Assembly: GCF_025685625.1 (NCBI RefSeq)
Contig: NZ_JAGSYI010000002.1
Location: 1,054,001-1,118,000, forward strand
Source: Acidicapsa acidisoli
GTDB taxonomy: Bacteria; Acidobacteriota; Terriglobia; Terriglobales; Acidobacteriaceae
Reading direction: 5' to 3'
DNA length: 64,000 nucleotides
Shown here: positions 1 to 8,137 of the stretch, piece after piece
How the letters are laid out: every line of letters starts with the position of its first letter
How positions within the stretch are numbered: position 1 is the stretch's first letter
Program-made: the position numbers and the translations under genes
The notes under the pieces: generated by a model
Told to the model about the DNA's origin: nothing
Databases searched by the model: none
The model's input: the letters and a program-made list of their open reading frames with translations, nothing else

Positions 1-73
1 TCGCGGTTTCCGGACGGAAGGCAAAGCCGGAGCTGATTCCGGGAAGCCCCCGGGGAAGATCGATATGCGGCAT
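1..73 (-). CDS. AhpD/carboxymuconolactone decarboxylase-like protein, N-terminal fragment
   Basis: Only the first 24 codons lie in the window; the gene continues past the left edge. The fragment starts MPHIDLPRGLPGI and ends AFRPETA. It matches the N-terminus of the next upstream gene (77-658) at 17 of 24 positions without gaps, so it is a tandem paralogue, probably another peroxidase-related member of the AhpD-like fold. Its ATG follows the TGA of that gene after 3 bases, so the two are very likely co-transcribed and translationally coupled. The catalytic region is not visible. Confidence 0.75.
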   Translation of the reverse strand, partial: MPHIDLPRGLPGISSGFAFRPETA

Positions 74-76
74 AAG

Positions 77-658
77 TCAGGCTCCTTGTGTTTCTAACTC
101 GGGTTGAGGTAGATATTCGCGGCTCATGGTCACATAGCCATCTCTGGCGGTCTTTTTGCCGCGCTGGCGATAGAGTTCTTCGTCCTCCGGCTGCCAGGTT
201 GCGAGACCATCCACATAGCGGTTGAACATGCAAAAGGCTGCAGCGATCAGCACGGTGTCATGAATTTCGATATCGGTCGCTCCCGCCTGGCGCGCCTCTT
301 CGACATCGCTCGCTGTCACATGCTTGCCGCCGCGCTGCACTTTGGATGCAATGACCAGCAGCGCCTTCAGCTTGGCGGATATGTCTGCGTGCTGGAAATC
401 CGCCTTCACCCGTCGCACCAGGTCTTCATCGCCATCCAGATGAGCGGCGGCAATCGCACCGTGTACGGTTTGGCAGAAGTAACAGTCGTTGAGATGTGAG
501 ACATAGGTTGCGATCAGTTCGCGCTCACCGGGCGCGAGCGAGTTAGGCGCGTGCAGAAGGATCTCTGCCAGTTCGTTAAGCGGCTTTGCGGTCTCAGGAC
601 GAAAGGCCATGGGTCCGCGAATGCCTTGCAGACCTTCGGGAAGTTGAATATGGGGCAT
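77..658 (-). CDS. AhpD/carboxymuconolactone decarboxylase family protein (peroxidase-related)
   Basis: The 193-residue protein carries the AhpD-type redox motif: Cys59 and Cys62 in DCYFC, followed by His66 in QTVHG, then a helical region rich in Ala and Leu. Family members reduce hydroperoxides or act in related thiol chemistry in the cytoplasm; the substrate here is unknown. I chose the ATG at 658 because the tandem paralogue at 1-73 begins with the same MPHI motif. The reading frame is open further upstream, but that part is antisense to the permease gene. The start lies 8 bases after the permease stop, so permease, this gene and the paralogue look like one operon. Confidence 0.85.
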   Translation of the reverse strand: MPHIQLPEGLQGIRGPMAFRPETAKPLNELAEILLHAPNSLAPGERELIATYVSHLNDCYFCQTVHGAIAAAHLDGDEDLVRRVKADFQHADISAKLKALLVIASKVQRGGKHVTASDVEEARQAGATDIEIHDTVLIAAAFCMFNRYVDGLATWQPEDEELYRQRGKKTARDGYVTMSREYLPQPELETQGA

Positions 659-666
659 GGTGGCTG

Positions 667-2013
667 TTAACTCCCTTCTGTAACTTCGGATATGTGTGGC
701 GTGGCAGCATGTGGTGTGGCGAATAGTCTGCGCAATGGAAGACCGCAGAGCACGATGGCGACCCCAGCCAGCGCCGGCCAGGGATCGTGCATGAGAATGA
801 GGAGCGCAATCATGACAGAAATGACGATGAAGAGGATGGGCGCAATGGGATACCACCATCCACGCACTGGCGTTTGCACACGGAACAGCGTGGAAGCGGC
901 CAGCGCAAGGAACAGCACCGCCGAGAAGATGATGTAGGACAACACGCGATCGAATGCGCCCAGCAGGAGCACTGCAAGCGAGAGGCCTGTTTGCAGAAGG
1001 ATGGCGTTTGCGGGTGTTCCCCAGCGCGGATGCAGTTTGGCGAATGCGGGAAAGAACGCGCCGGACTGCGCCATTGCGTAGCAAACGCGAGGAGCAGCCA
1101 TCGTAAGCGCGGCCATCCCGCCGCAGACGCAGATCAGCACGCAGATGGAGAGAATACGCGCGCCGAGAGATCCAAAAAGCACCTGACCGAACTGAGCGAC
1201 GAATGCGGTGTTCGAAGTGAGGCGCTCGATGGGCAAGACAGAGAGAAACGCTGCGCTGATAAGCAGGTAGACGGCTGTCACAACGGCAACGCCGCCGATA
1301 AAGGCTAGCGGCAATGTGCGCCTCGGGTTGCGAACTTCGCCTGCGATCTTGCTCGCCTCCCACCATCCGCCAAAGCTGAAGAATGCACTCACCACGCCGC
1401 CTGCAATGGCGGGAAAGATCGCCTCCGAACCGGGCCTGCGCACGGTGAATGGCATCAAGTTGCTCAGGTGCGCGTGGCCGGAAACGGCCGCCCAACCGAC
1501 GAGTGCGAAGAGGATGACCAGCTTGAGGATGTTCACGAATGACATGATCGAGCCGCTCAATCGCGTGCCAAGCAGGTTGATTCCACCGAAGAGGCAAAGC
1601 AGCACGACGGGCATTGCGCTCAGCCACGCCGAACCGATGGGAAGAACCTGGGCCAGATAGGGAACCGATCCGACAGCCAGCGCTGCCGCCACGCCCGGAT
1701 ACATGACGATGGAACTCATCCAGCCGTAGAGAAACGCTACCGGTTCACCGTAGCCCGCCCGCAGATAAACATACTCGCCGCCTGATTCGGGAAATCGAAT
1801 CGCGAGTTCGGAGTAGCAAAGTGCGCCGCACATGGCCATCAGTGCGATGACCAGCCAGACGAGCAGAAGCAGGAGCGGCGATCCAAGAGACCTGGCCATG
1901 GCTGCCGGGGTAAGGAATATGCCCAGCGCGATGGATTCGCCGGTGACAACGGCAATGGCCGCTGCCAGACCGAGTTGCCTCTGAGGGCGCGAGGAATTCG
2001 AATCAATCGGCAC
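667..2013 (-). CDS. APC-superfamily amino acid permease
   Basis: This 448-residue inner-membrane transporter has about twelve hydrophobic segments. The N-terminal stretch with GESIALGIFLTP and the following SELAIRFPESGGEYVYLR is the conserved first part of LAT/APC-type amino acid or polyamine carriers. Length is normal for the family. The frame starts with GTG at 2013 and has no clear SD, so the start is the least certain part. It is the first gene of a probable operon with the two AhpD-like genes downstream. The substrate cannot be read from the sequence; no purine-permease signature is present despite the nearby ureide genes. Confidence 0.85.
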   Translation of the reverse strand: MPIDSNSSRPQRQLGLAAAIAVVTGESIALGIFLTPAAMARSLGSPLLLLLVWLVIALMAMCGALCYSELAIRFPESGGEYVYLRAGYGEPVAFLYGWMSSIVMYPGVAAALAVGSVPYLAQVLPIGSAWLSAMPVVLLCLFGGINLLGTRLSGSIMSFVNILKLVILFALVGWAAVSGHAHLSNLMPFTVRRPGSEAIFPAIAGGVVSAFFSFGGWWEASKIAGEVRNPRRTLPLAFIGGVAVVTAVYLLISAAFLSVLPIERLTSNTAFVAQFGQVLFGSLGARILSICVLICVCGGMAALTMAAPRVCYAMAQSGAFFPAFAKLHPRWGTPANAILLQTGLSLAVLLLGAFDRVLSYIIFSAVLFLALAASTLFRVQTPVRGWWYPIAPILFIVISVMIALLILMHDPWPALAGVAIVLCGLPLRRLFATPHAATPHISEVTEGS

Positions 2014-2073
2014 GCGGGAATACTACGTGGCGATCAGCGCTCCCGGCATCCATCGAAAGTTTTAGTTGGTCTC

Positions 2074-2383
2074 TCAGTCAAGTAGTGCCTCGATGTCGCG
2101 GGAGCCGTGGATAACTCGCACGACCTCAATACCCTGGTGTTTGGGTTGGTAGAAAATAAGCCAATTTTCGAAGCCTTTCAGTGGCCAGCGGCGAATCCGA
2201 CGCAAAGATAGTCTGCGAAAACCGCAGCGCAGACCCATTCTCGGCATGCGCCAATGCTTCGAAGGTTTCGCGGGCAGCCGTAACAAATTGGTCAGCCAGC
2301 CCAATCCCTGCCTCATTCTCCAGGTAGGCAGTGCAATCGATCAGATCCCGACGGGCTCGGGGAAGAATGAGGACGCTTGGCAA
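2074..2383 (-). pseudogene. parE: ParE/RelE-family toxin, broken by a frameshift
   Basis: The N-terminal part (TTG at 2383, reading PSVLILPRARRDLIDCTAYLE) and the C-terminal part (KGFENWLIFYQP, EVVRVIHGSRDIEALL) of a normal ParE toxin lie in different frames. Reading must skip one base near 2248, where the N-terminal frame runs out of similarity and MPRMG begins, so the lesion is a 1-base insertion or a 2-base deletion. The rejoined product would be about 102 residues, a normal ParE length. The TTG start is one base after the antitoxin stop. No slippery homopolymer is seen at the junction, so decay is more likely than programmed frameshifting. A sequencing error cannot be excluded. Confidence 0.7.
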
Positions 2384-2384
2384 G

Positions 2385-2678
2385 CTACGAAGCCTTAGCC
2401 GACTGAACTACCATTTTGGCGGAGGTCTTACGGGAACTCGACCGCTCTCTTATTTCGTTTCGCAGGGTTGCCCACCACTCCGGGGTCGCTTCCATGGCCT
2501 CACCTGAGTTGAGCGCATCCAGCAAGGTTTGCTCCAGTTGCTCTTTCGCGTGACGTTTCTGGTCGGCGCGCACCAGTTCGCGAATATATTCACTTGCGCT
2601 CGAATACGCTCCGGCAGAAACCTGCTCTTCAACAAACTGTTTCATTGGATCGGGAAGAGAGATATTCATGGTTTGCAT
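2385..2678 (-). CDS. parD: ParD-type antitoxin, CopG/RHH family
   Basis: The 97-residue protein begins with MNISLPDPMKQFVEEQV, a ribbon-helix-helix strand followed by the typical YSSASEYIRELVR helix of ParD antitoxins. In intact modules ParD binds and neutralises ParE and represses its own promoter. The ATG at 2678 has AGAGGAG about 6 bases upstream; a second ATG at 2669 is possible. A good promoter and a perfect dyad lie directly upstream. The partner toxin (2074-2383) is frameshifted, so this antitoxin may now be an orphan. A second, intact ParDE pair lies at 43826-44403. Confidence 0.85.
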   Translation of the reverse strand: MQTMNISLPDPMKQFVEEQVSAGAYSSASEYIRELVRADQKRHAKEQLEQTLLDALNSGEAMEATPEWWATLRNEIRERSSSRKTSAKMVVQSAKAS

Positions 2679-2696
2679 GGAATGCTCCTCTCCAGC

Positions 2697-2725
2697 AGTG
2701 TAATTTCATTGACAAAAATTGGCAA
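2697..2725 (-). promoter_or_regulatory. Sigma70-type promoter of parD
   Basis: On the minus strand a -35 TTGCCA (2725-2720) and a -10 TACACT (2702-2697) are separated by exactly 17 bases, 20 bases upstream of the parD start. They match consensus at 5 of 6 and 4 of 6 positions. The -35 overlaps the dyad at 2718-2736. Confidence 0.55.
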
Positions 2726-2736
2726 TTCCTGCCAAT
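2718..2736. promoter_or_regulatory. Dyad operator candidate of the ParD/ParE module
   Basis: ATTGGCA and TGCCAAT form a perfect 7-base inverted repeat around ATTCC. The dyad covers the -35 element of the parD promoter, the usual place for ParD autorepression. Binding is inferred, not shown. Confidence 0.5.
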
Positions 2737-2790
2737 GCACGAAAATCTAAGAATAACCATCCGCGAAAATCAAGGCCCTCACCGCATATA

Positions 2791-3270
2791 TCAGTAATTC
2801 ACCTTTATCGGGGCTGTGATCCAGGTTGCAAAGGGCTCCCATGCCTCGGACTGGAGGAGCTGAACGGACGGAATATTGCGTTGCCCGGCGCTCTTGCGGA
2901 ACTCTTCATACAGAAATGCGTCATCGAAACCCGCCTTGGCTGCGTCCTGCTGATTACTGCCGAAGTAGATTGCCTCCAGACGCGCCCAGTAGATGGCCGC
3001 GAGGCACATCGGGCATGGTTCGCAGCTGGTGTAGATTTCGCAGCCGGTCAGTGAGAACGTTCCCAGTTGTGTGCAGGCTTTGCGGATGGCGTTGACTTCG
3101 CCGTGGGCTGTGGGGTCATTCGTCGTGGTGACGGAGTTGGCGGCCTCGGCGATTACTTCTCCGTCGCGAACAATCAGCGCGGCGAATGGTCCACCGGCGC
3201 CCTCAAGCACGTTCTGGGTAGCAAGCTCAATGGCGCGGCGTAAAAAGGCGGGGTTGGGTTGACGCGACAT
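2791..3270 (-). CDS. guaD: Guanine deaminase / nucleoside deaminase family
   Basis: The 159-residue protein is a zinc-dependent cytidine/deoxycytidylate deaminase-fold enzyme. His56 and Glu58 in HGEVNAIRKA and Cys86/Cys89 in CEPCPMC are the zinc ligands and proton-shuttle Glu. Length and the C-terminal pattern (YEEFRKSAGQR) fit bacterial GuaD, which converts guanine to xanthine and ammonia; a tRNA adenosine deaminase is less likely. It starts only 48 bases from allantoinase on the other strand, which supports a role in purine catabolism. Xanthine dehydrogenase and uricase are not in the window. Confidence 0.8.
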   Translation of the reverse strand: MSRQPNPAFLRRAIELATQNVLEGAGGPFAALIVRDGEVIAEAANSVTTTNDPTAHGEVNAIRKACTQLGTFSLTGCEIYTSCEPCPMCLAAIYWARLEAIYFGSNQQDAAKAGFDDAFLYEEFRKSAGQRNIPSVQLLQSEAWEPFATWITAPIKVNY

Positions 3271-3318
3271 CGAGCTCCAGACCTCCGATACACTTGATTC
3301 TCAGGGAATATCGACAGT
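3271..3318. promoter_or_regulatory. 48-bp divergent spacer between guaD and allB
   Basis: Both divergent transcripts must start in or next to this very short spacer, which suggests shared control of guanine deamination and allantoin breakdown. A TTGATT at 3294-3299 could serve as a -35 for the plus strand, but I see no convincing -10 with correct spacing. Confidence 0.3.
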
Positions 3319-4785
3319 ATGGCACAAGGTTCAGGAGAAAGCTGGAAGACAACACTGACGTGGGCCTTTCGCTCGCGGCGGGTGGCGACAGCGGATGGCT
3401 TGCGCCCGGCAACTGTGGTGGTGAAAGCCGACCGGATTGTGGATGTAGCGGAATGGAACGAGGTGCCGGTGGCTGCGCATCTACGCGATTATGGAGACCA
3501 TGTACTGCTCCCCGGTCTGGTCGACACGCATGTGCATATCAATGAACCGGGGCGAACTCACTGGGAAGGATTCAGGACCGCGACCCAGGCCGCGGCGGCA
3601 GGCGGCGTTACGACGCTGGTCGATATGCCGCTGAACTGCAAGCCGGAGACGATCTCGGTGGCAGCGCTGGAGGCCAAGCGGGCAGCTGTGCATGAGAACG
3701 AAAGCGGTTCAGTGACCGGAGCCAGCGAAGGCGTGAGCCATGCCTGGGTGGATTGGATGAGCTGGGGTGGTGTCGTTGGGAATCATGGTGGGGGCGGCAA
3801 CGAGGCTGAGATTCCGTGGCTGATTGAGGCCGGTGTTCCGGGCTTCAAGTGCTTCCTTGTACATTCCGGAATCGACGGCTTTGCATGGGTCGACGAGGCT
3901 CAGTTGCGCAAGGCGCTGGCGATGCTCCGAGTCTCTGGATTGCCGCTGCTGGTTCACGCGGAGCTGGCTGGCCCGATAGACCGCGCGACGGCGCTGATCA
4001 ACTCGTCGAGTTCGGCTGACTGGCGGAGCTACGCCACCTATCTCGCATCCCGGCCCGACGAAGCGGAGATCGAAGCGATTGAGCTTCTGATTGGTTTGGC
4101 GGATGTCTTTGACGCCCGGCTGCACATTGTCCACCTTGCAACGGCCAAAGCGCTTCCGGCAATTCAACAAGCCCGGGCTGCCGGACTCAAGATTACGGTC
4201 GAAACCTGTCCGCAATACCTCTGGTTTGCCGCGGAAGAGATTCCGGATGGGGCTACGGAGTTCAAGTGCGCTCCGCCGATCCGCAATGCGGACAATCGCG
4301 AGGCGCTTTGGCAGGCGCTCCGCGACGGCGTCATTGATATGGTTGCAACGGACCACTCACCATGCCCGCCTGAGATGAAGAACCGCGATTCGGGGCGCTT
4401 CGATCAGGCCTGGGGTGGAATTGCAAGCCTGGGACTGGCTTTGCCCGTGGTCTGGACTGGATTGCGGCAACGCGGAGGCGGTCTGGAACTGCTTGCCAAA
4501 TGGATGGCCGAAGGACCGGCCCGGCTGGCTGGGCTAACTGGCCGCAAGGGAGCGCTGGCTCCCGGTTACGACGCCGACTTCGCCGTGCTGGACTCGGAGG
4601 CAGAGTGGACGGTGACGGAAGAGGACTTGCGATTCCGGCACAAGCTTTCGCCTTACCTCGGAGCTTCTCTGCGCGGCAAGGTGCTTGAAACCTACCTGCG
4701 CGGAGAATGCATTTACTGGGGGCGAAGCCAAGACTCCGTTCTCGATCCAAAGGCGCGGGGACAAGAGATTCGGCGGACGCCATGA
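3319..4785 (+). CDS. allB: Allantoinase
   Basis: The 488-residue amidohydrolase opens the hydantoin ring of allantoin to give allantoate. The metal-binding residues of the cyclic amidohydrolase family are present in order: HVH in DTHVHINEPG (His71, His73), the carboxylated Lys in GFKCFLVHSG, His in LLVHAE, His in HIVHLATA, and Asp in ATDHSPCPPEMK. The motif HINEPGRTHWEGF is diagnostic for allantoinase against dihydroorotase and hydantoinase. It overlaps the next gene by ATGA and begins a four-gene plus-strand operon for ureide breakdown. The N-terminus before about residue 20 is not conserved, so a slightly later start is possible. Confidence 0.93.
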   Translation: MAQGSGESWKTTLTWAFRSRRVATADGLRPATVVVKADRIVDVAEWNEVPVAAHLRDYGDHVLLPGLVDTHVHINEPGRTHWEGFRTATQAAAAGGVTTLVDMPLNCKPETISVAALEAKRAAVHENESGSVTGASEGVSHAWVDWMSWGGVVGNHGGGGNEAEIPWLIEAGVPGFKCFLVHSGIDGFAWVDEAQLRKALAMLRVSGLPLLVHAELAGPIDRATALINSSSSADWRSYATYLASRPDEAEIEAIELLIGLADVFDARLHIVHLATAKALPAIQQARAAGLKITVETCPQYLWFAAEEIPDGATEFKCAPPIRNADNREALWQALRDGVIDMVATDHSPCPPEMKNRDSGRFDQAWGGIASLGLALPVVWTGLRQRGGGLELLAKWMAEGPARLAGLTGRKGALAPGYDADFAVLDSEAEWTVTEEDLRFRHKLSPYLGASLRGKVLETYLRGECIYWGRSQDSVLDPKARGQEIRRTP

Positions 4786-6044
4786 CGGAACCAACTGCGA
4801 CAGATACAAAGACCAGAGCCGCGGCGGCGATTGCCGAGTGTCGCCTGATCGCCACCATGAGCGAAGAGGCGGGACGGACGACGCGCCGGTTTCTGACGCC
4901 ACCCGTCACCAAGGTTCACGCGCATCTGCGTGCTCGCATGGCCGCGCTTGGGATGTCGGTAAGGGTTGATGCGGTGGGAAATCTGCGTGGACTGTGGCAA
5001 CCAGCTTCCGGTACATCGAAGCGGTTCGTACTCGGTTCGCACATCGACACGGTTCCCGATGCTGGAGCTTTCGATGGCGTTCTCGGCGTGGTGCTGGCGC
5101 TTGAACTTGTGGAGATGGCGCGCGTCCGTTCTCTGCCCCTCGCGATCGAGGTCATCGCCTTTTCAGAAGAAGAGGGCGTTCGATTCGGCGTTCCTTTTCT
5201 TGGGAGCCGCGCTGTGGCTGGGCGGTTTGACCCCGCGTTACTGGATCTGCGTGATTCCGCAGGAGTGTCGGTGACGGAATCGATCCGGAACTTCGGGCTT
5301 GATCCGGGAGAAATAGACGCGGCGCTCTTAAGCGACGCCGCTACCGGCTTTTTTGAGATTCACATCGAGCAGGGGCCGGTGCTCGAAGCGGAAGGGTTGC
5401 AACTCGCAGTGGTAACGGGCATTGTCGGGCAAACCCGCTGCGAGGTGTGCTTCCTGGGACAGGCCAATCATGCCGGGACGACTCCGATGGCGCACCGCCG
5501 GGATGCGCTGACGGCAGCGGCGGAATGGATATGCGCCGTGGAAGCGGCGGCGAAGGAGCACAACAGCGGCCGGGATGAAATCATCGCGACGGTCGGCAAG
5601 ATTGTCGCGGAACCAAATGCGGGAAACGTCATTGCCGGGAGTGTTCGAGTAAGCCTGGATGTGAGGAGCACGCGGGACTCTGTTCGGGAGGCGACCGTCG
5701 CAAGGCTGCTCGATCTGGCAGCAGCCATCGCAGCCAGACGCGGATTGAGGTGCGAGGCAAAGCGGCAGATGGAGCAGCCAGCCGTTCCGATGGATGAGCA
5801 GTTGACGGCGTACCTGACGGAAGCTCTGGAAGCCGCCGACTTCCCGGTACGGCAGATGCCGAGCGGTGCAGGCCATGATGCTATGGTGATGGCAACACGT
5901 GTTCCGACTGCGATGCTTTTTTTGCGCAGCCCCGGCGGCATCAGTCACCATCCGGCGGAAGCGGTTCGCGAAGAAGACGTAGAAACAGCCCTGATCGTCG
6001 GTGACGTCTTCCTGCGTCGGCTAGCGACTATTCACACGCATTAA
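4782..6044 (+). CDS. allC: Allantoate amidohydrolase (M20 family)
   Basis: The 420-residue M20-fold metal hydrolase converts allantoate to (S)-ureidoglycine, CO2 and ammonia. Metal and catalytic motifs are GSHIDTVPDAGAFDG, FSEEEGVRFGVPFLGSRAVAG, HIEQGPVLE and GISHHPAE. The EEEGVRF form is that of allantoate amidohydrolases (plant AAH, bacterial AllC) and differs from the EEPTRFG form in the paralogue at 6890-8137. I chose the ATG at 4782, which overlaps the allB stop as ATGA. The frame is open upstream, but that part lies inside allB. N-carbamoyl-amino-acid hydrolase is the main alternative; the context favours AllC. Confidence 0.9.
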   Translation: MTEPTATDTKTRAAAAIAECRLIATMSEEAGRTTRRFLTPPVTKVHAHLRARMAALGMSVRVDAVGNLRGLWQPASGTSKRFVLGSHIDTVPDAGAFDGVLGVVLALELVEMARVRSLPLAIEVIAFSEEEGVRFGVPFLGSRAVAGRFDPALLDLRDSAGVSVTESIRNFGLDPGEIDAALLSDAATGFFEIHIEQGPVLEAEGLQLAVVTGIVGQTRCEVCFLGQANHAGTTPMAHRRDALTAAAEWICAVEAAAKEHNSGRDEIIATVGKIVAEPNAGNVIAGSVRVSLDVRSTRDSVREATVARLLDLAAAIAARRGLRCEAKRQMEQPAVPMDEQLTAYLTEALEAADFPVRQMPSGAGHDAMVMATRVPTAMLFLRSPGGISHHPAEAVREEDVETALIVGDVFLRRLATIHTH

Positions 6045-6090
6045 CCACATTGACATCTGTTGCTTACAGACAGAAGTGAAAGAGGATTCC

Positions 6091-6867
6091 GTGCCGCATG
6101 GATTGGGAAATACCCGAAGCAGCCTGAAGGCGGATCATCTCCTGCAGACTCCGGACACTTTCATTCGCACACCGCTCCCGGGCGCGAACGGCGTGGAATT
6201 CGTGGTGCACACCGGATCGCGTCTCGGCACCGCTTTTACGCAGATGACTGCCGAATTCGCCCGGAATGGATCGCTCGCCCCAGCCGGACCGGGAGTGCAG
6301 CGGTTCGTATACGTGCTGGACGGGCTCGTCGATCTGGAAGTCCTGGGAGGAAGAACAAGCGGCGCACTGACTCCCGGGGGCTTCGCCTACATTCCTGCGG
6401 ATGGGGCCCACCAGATTCGCGCACGGGAGGTCTCGCGTGCGGTTGTGATCGAGAAGCGCTACACGCTCCTGGCCGAAAGCATCTTCGGAACAGGCGCGCA
6501 AGCCAACCAGCCGGAGGTAGTCATCGGCGACGAAGCGCAAGTTGCACCCGAAGCGCTAGGCGGCGATGAAGGTCTGCAGGTTCGGCATTTGATGCCGGAC
6601 GGACCCGGTTGGGATTTTGCTGTGAACACGATGACCTATGACCCCGGCGCAGCGCTGGCGATGGTCGAGATTCACGTCATGGAGCATGGGCTGTTTATGC
6701 TCGAAGGCGGCGGAATCTATCGCCTTGGGGACAGTTGGTATCCGGTAACGGCGGGCGACTTTATCTGGATGGCTCCGTATTGCCCGCAGTGGTTTGGGGC
6801 GATTGGGAAGACTCCGGCGAAGTATCTGATTTATAAGGATTGGTACAGGCATCCGCTGGCTACGTAA
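6091..6867 (+). CDS. allE: (S)-ureidoglycine aminohydrolase, bicupin
   Basis: The 258-residue protein has two cupin domains. It resembles the UGHY/YlbA family, which uses manganese to release ammonia from (S)-ureidoglycine and give (S)-ureidoglycolate. Features include QRFVYVLDGLVDLEVLGG and GFAYIPADGAHQIRA in the first cupin, and VEIHVMEHGLFMLEGGGIYRL and FIWMAPYCPQWFGAIG in the second, whose His/Glu set holds the metal in the family. Two GTG starts are possible; I prefer 6091 because AAAGAGG lies 5 bases upstream, whereas 6076 has no SD. Position between allantoate and ureidoglycolate hydrolases supports the assignment. Confidence 0.88.
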   Translation: MPHGLGNTRSSLKADHLLQTPDTFIRTPLPGANGVEFVVHTGSRLGTAFTQMTAEFARNGSLAPAGPGVQRFVYVLDGLVDLEVLGGRTSGALTPGGFAYIPADGAHQIRAREVSRAVVIEKRYTLLAESIFGTGAQANQPEVVIGDEAQVAPEALGGDEGLQVRHLMPDGPGWDFAVNTMTYDPGAALAMVEIHVMEHGLFMLEGGGIYRLGDSWYPVTAGDFIWMAPYCPQWFGAIGKTPAKYLIYKDWYRHPLAT

Positions 6868-6889
6868 ATAGAAATCTGGGTGAGAGAAC

Positions 6890-8137
6890 ATGGCCGAAGT
6901 GGCACCGCTCGTCGAAATCGACAGATTGATGGCAGAGCTGGCGAAGCTTGCGCGCATTTCCGAGGCCGAGCCGCCGGTCGTGACCCGCATCGTATTCAGC
7001 AAAGCGGACCTGCGGGCTCGGGCGTACATGAAAGACTTGTGTCGCGTAGTGGGTTTGTCGATCCGCGAAGACGCCGTCGGCAACACATTTGTCCGATGGC
7101 AGGGCGCTGATCCGAAGCTGGCGGCCGTCGCGACCGGTTCGCATATCGATGCCATTCCCAATGCGGGCGCCTATGACGGAGTGGTCGGCGTGCTCGGCGG
7201 TCTCGAAGCAATTCGCGCTCTGCAGCGCACGGGATTTCGGCCCCGCCGACCGATTGAGCTGGTGATCTTCACCTCCGAGGAGCCGACCCGCTTCGGCATA
7301 GGCTGCCTGGGAAGCCGGATGATGGGTGGAGTGATGACGCCGGACCATGCTCGAACTCTGCGGGACAGCGAGAGCCGCAGCCTGGACGAGCTGCGAGGGC
7401 AAGCCGGATTTTCCGGCAACCTGGAGACGGTTTTGCTTTCAGAGGGTCATTTTCATGCTTTTGTCGAGCTGCACATCGAGCAGGGGCCGATCCTGGAAAG
7501 CGAAGGGATCGATCTCGGAATCGTGACGCACATCGCGGCGCCCGCGTCGTTGAAGGTGACGATCGAGGGCGAAGGTGGACATGCCGGCGCGATGCTTATG
7601 CCCATTCGCCACGACGCCCTGACCGCAGCTGCAGACCTGATTCTGGCTCTTGAGGCCGCGGCAAAATCCAGCGGCGTGATCGATACGGTGGCGACGGTCG
7701 GTGTATGCGAGGTCTTTCCGGGGGCGGTGAATTCGGTTCCGTCGCTGGTGCGGCTCGAATCCGACATTCGCGACACGGACGGGACGCGCAGGGACGGGGT
7801 CGTGGAAAATTGGAAGGCCGTTGCGGCAGAGGTCGCTGCCAGGCGAGGAGTACAGATCAACTTTGAAACCGTGAATGCGGACCCGCCGGCCATCTGCGAC
7901 GCCTCTGTTCTGGAGGCTGTTCAGAACGCGGTGAGCAGCGCCGGAAAGACCAGCGTGCGGATGGTCAGCCGGGCTTATCACGATTCTCTGTTCGTGGCCC
8001 GGTTCGCTCCGGTGGCGATGATCTTCACGCCTTGCCGAGGTGGCGTGAGTCATCGGCCCGACGAATATGCCAGTCCGGAATGGATTGCCAGCGGGGTCGA
8101 GGTCCTGGCGCGAACATTGGCCAATCTCGCGAGATGA
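6890..8137 (+). CDS. Ureidoglycolate amidohydrolase (M20 family)
   Basis: The 415-residue M20-fold enzyme is a paralogue of the gene at 4782-6044. Its motifs are GSHIDAIPNAGAYDG, FTSEEPTRFGIGCLGSRMMGG, LHIEQGPILES and GGVSHRPDEY. The EEPTRFGI-CLGSR signature is characteristic of plant-type ureidoglycolate amidohydrolase (UAH), which cleaves (S)-ureidoglycolate to glyoxylate, CO2 and two ammonia. This differs from the urea-forming lyase route. It is the last gene of the ureide operon, 22 bases after the aminohydrolase, with an ATG preceded by a weak purine-rich SD. Allantoate amidohydrolase is the alternative call, but that role is already filled. Confidence 0.85.
   Translation: MAEVAPLVEIDRLMAELAKLARISEAEPPVVTRIVFSKADLRARAYMKDLCRVVGLSIREDAVGNTFVRWQGADPKLAAVATGSHIDAIPNAGAYDGVVGVLGGLEAIRALQRTGFRPRRPIELVIFTSEEPTRFGIGCLGSRMMGGVMTPDHARTLRDSESRSLDELRGQAGFSGNLETVLLSEGHFHAFVELHIEQGPILESEGIDLGIVTHIAAPASLKVTIEGEGGHAGAMLMPIRHDALTAAADLILALEAAAKSSGVIDTVATVGVCEVFPGAVNSVPSLVRLESDIRDTDGTRRDGVVENWKAVAAEVAARRGVQINFETVNADPPAICDASVLEAVQNAVSSAGKTSVRMVSRAYHDSLFVARFAPVAMIFTPCRGGVSHRPDEYASPEWIASGVEVLARTLANLAR

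Noticed and set aside
659-1627. A long upstream extension of the AhpD-like gene
   Set aside because: It is antisense in another frame to the APC permease and lacks similarity; the tandem paralogue fixes the true N-terminus at MPHI.
2126-2239. The out-of-frame tail of the first ParE reading as a real C-terminus
   Set aside because: Residues after the shift (SALRFSQTIF onwards) do not fit ParE, whereas the other frame gives KGFENWLIFY and VRVIHGSRDIE.
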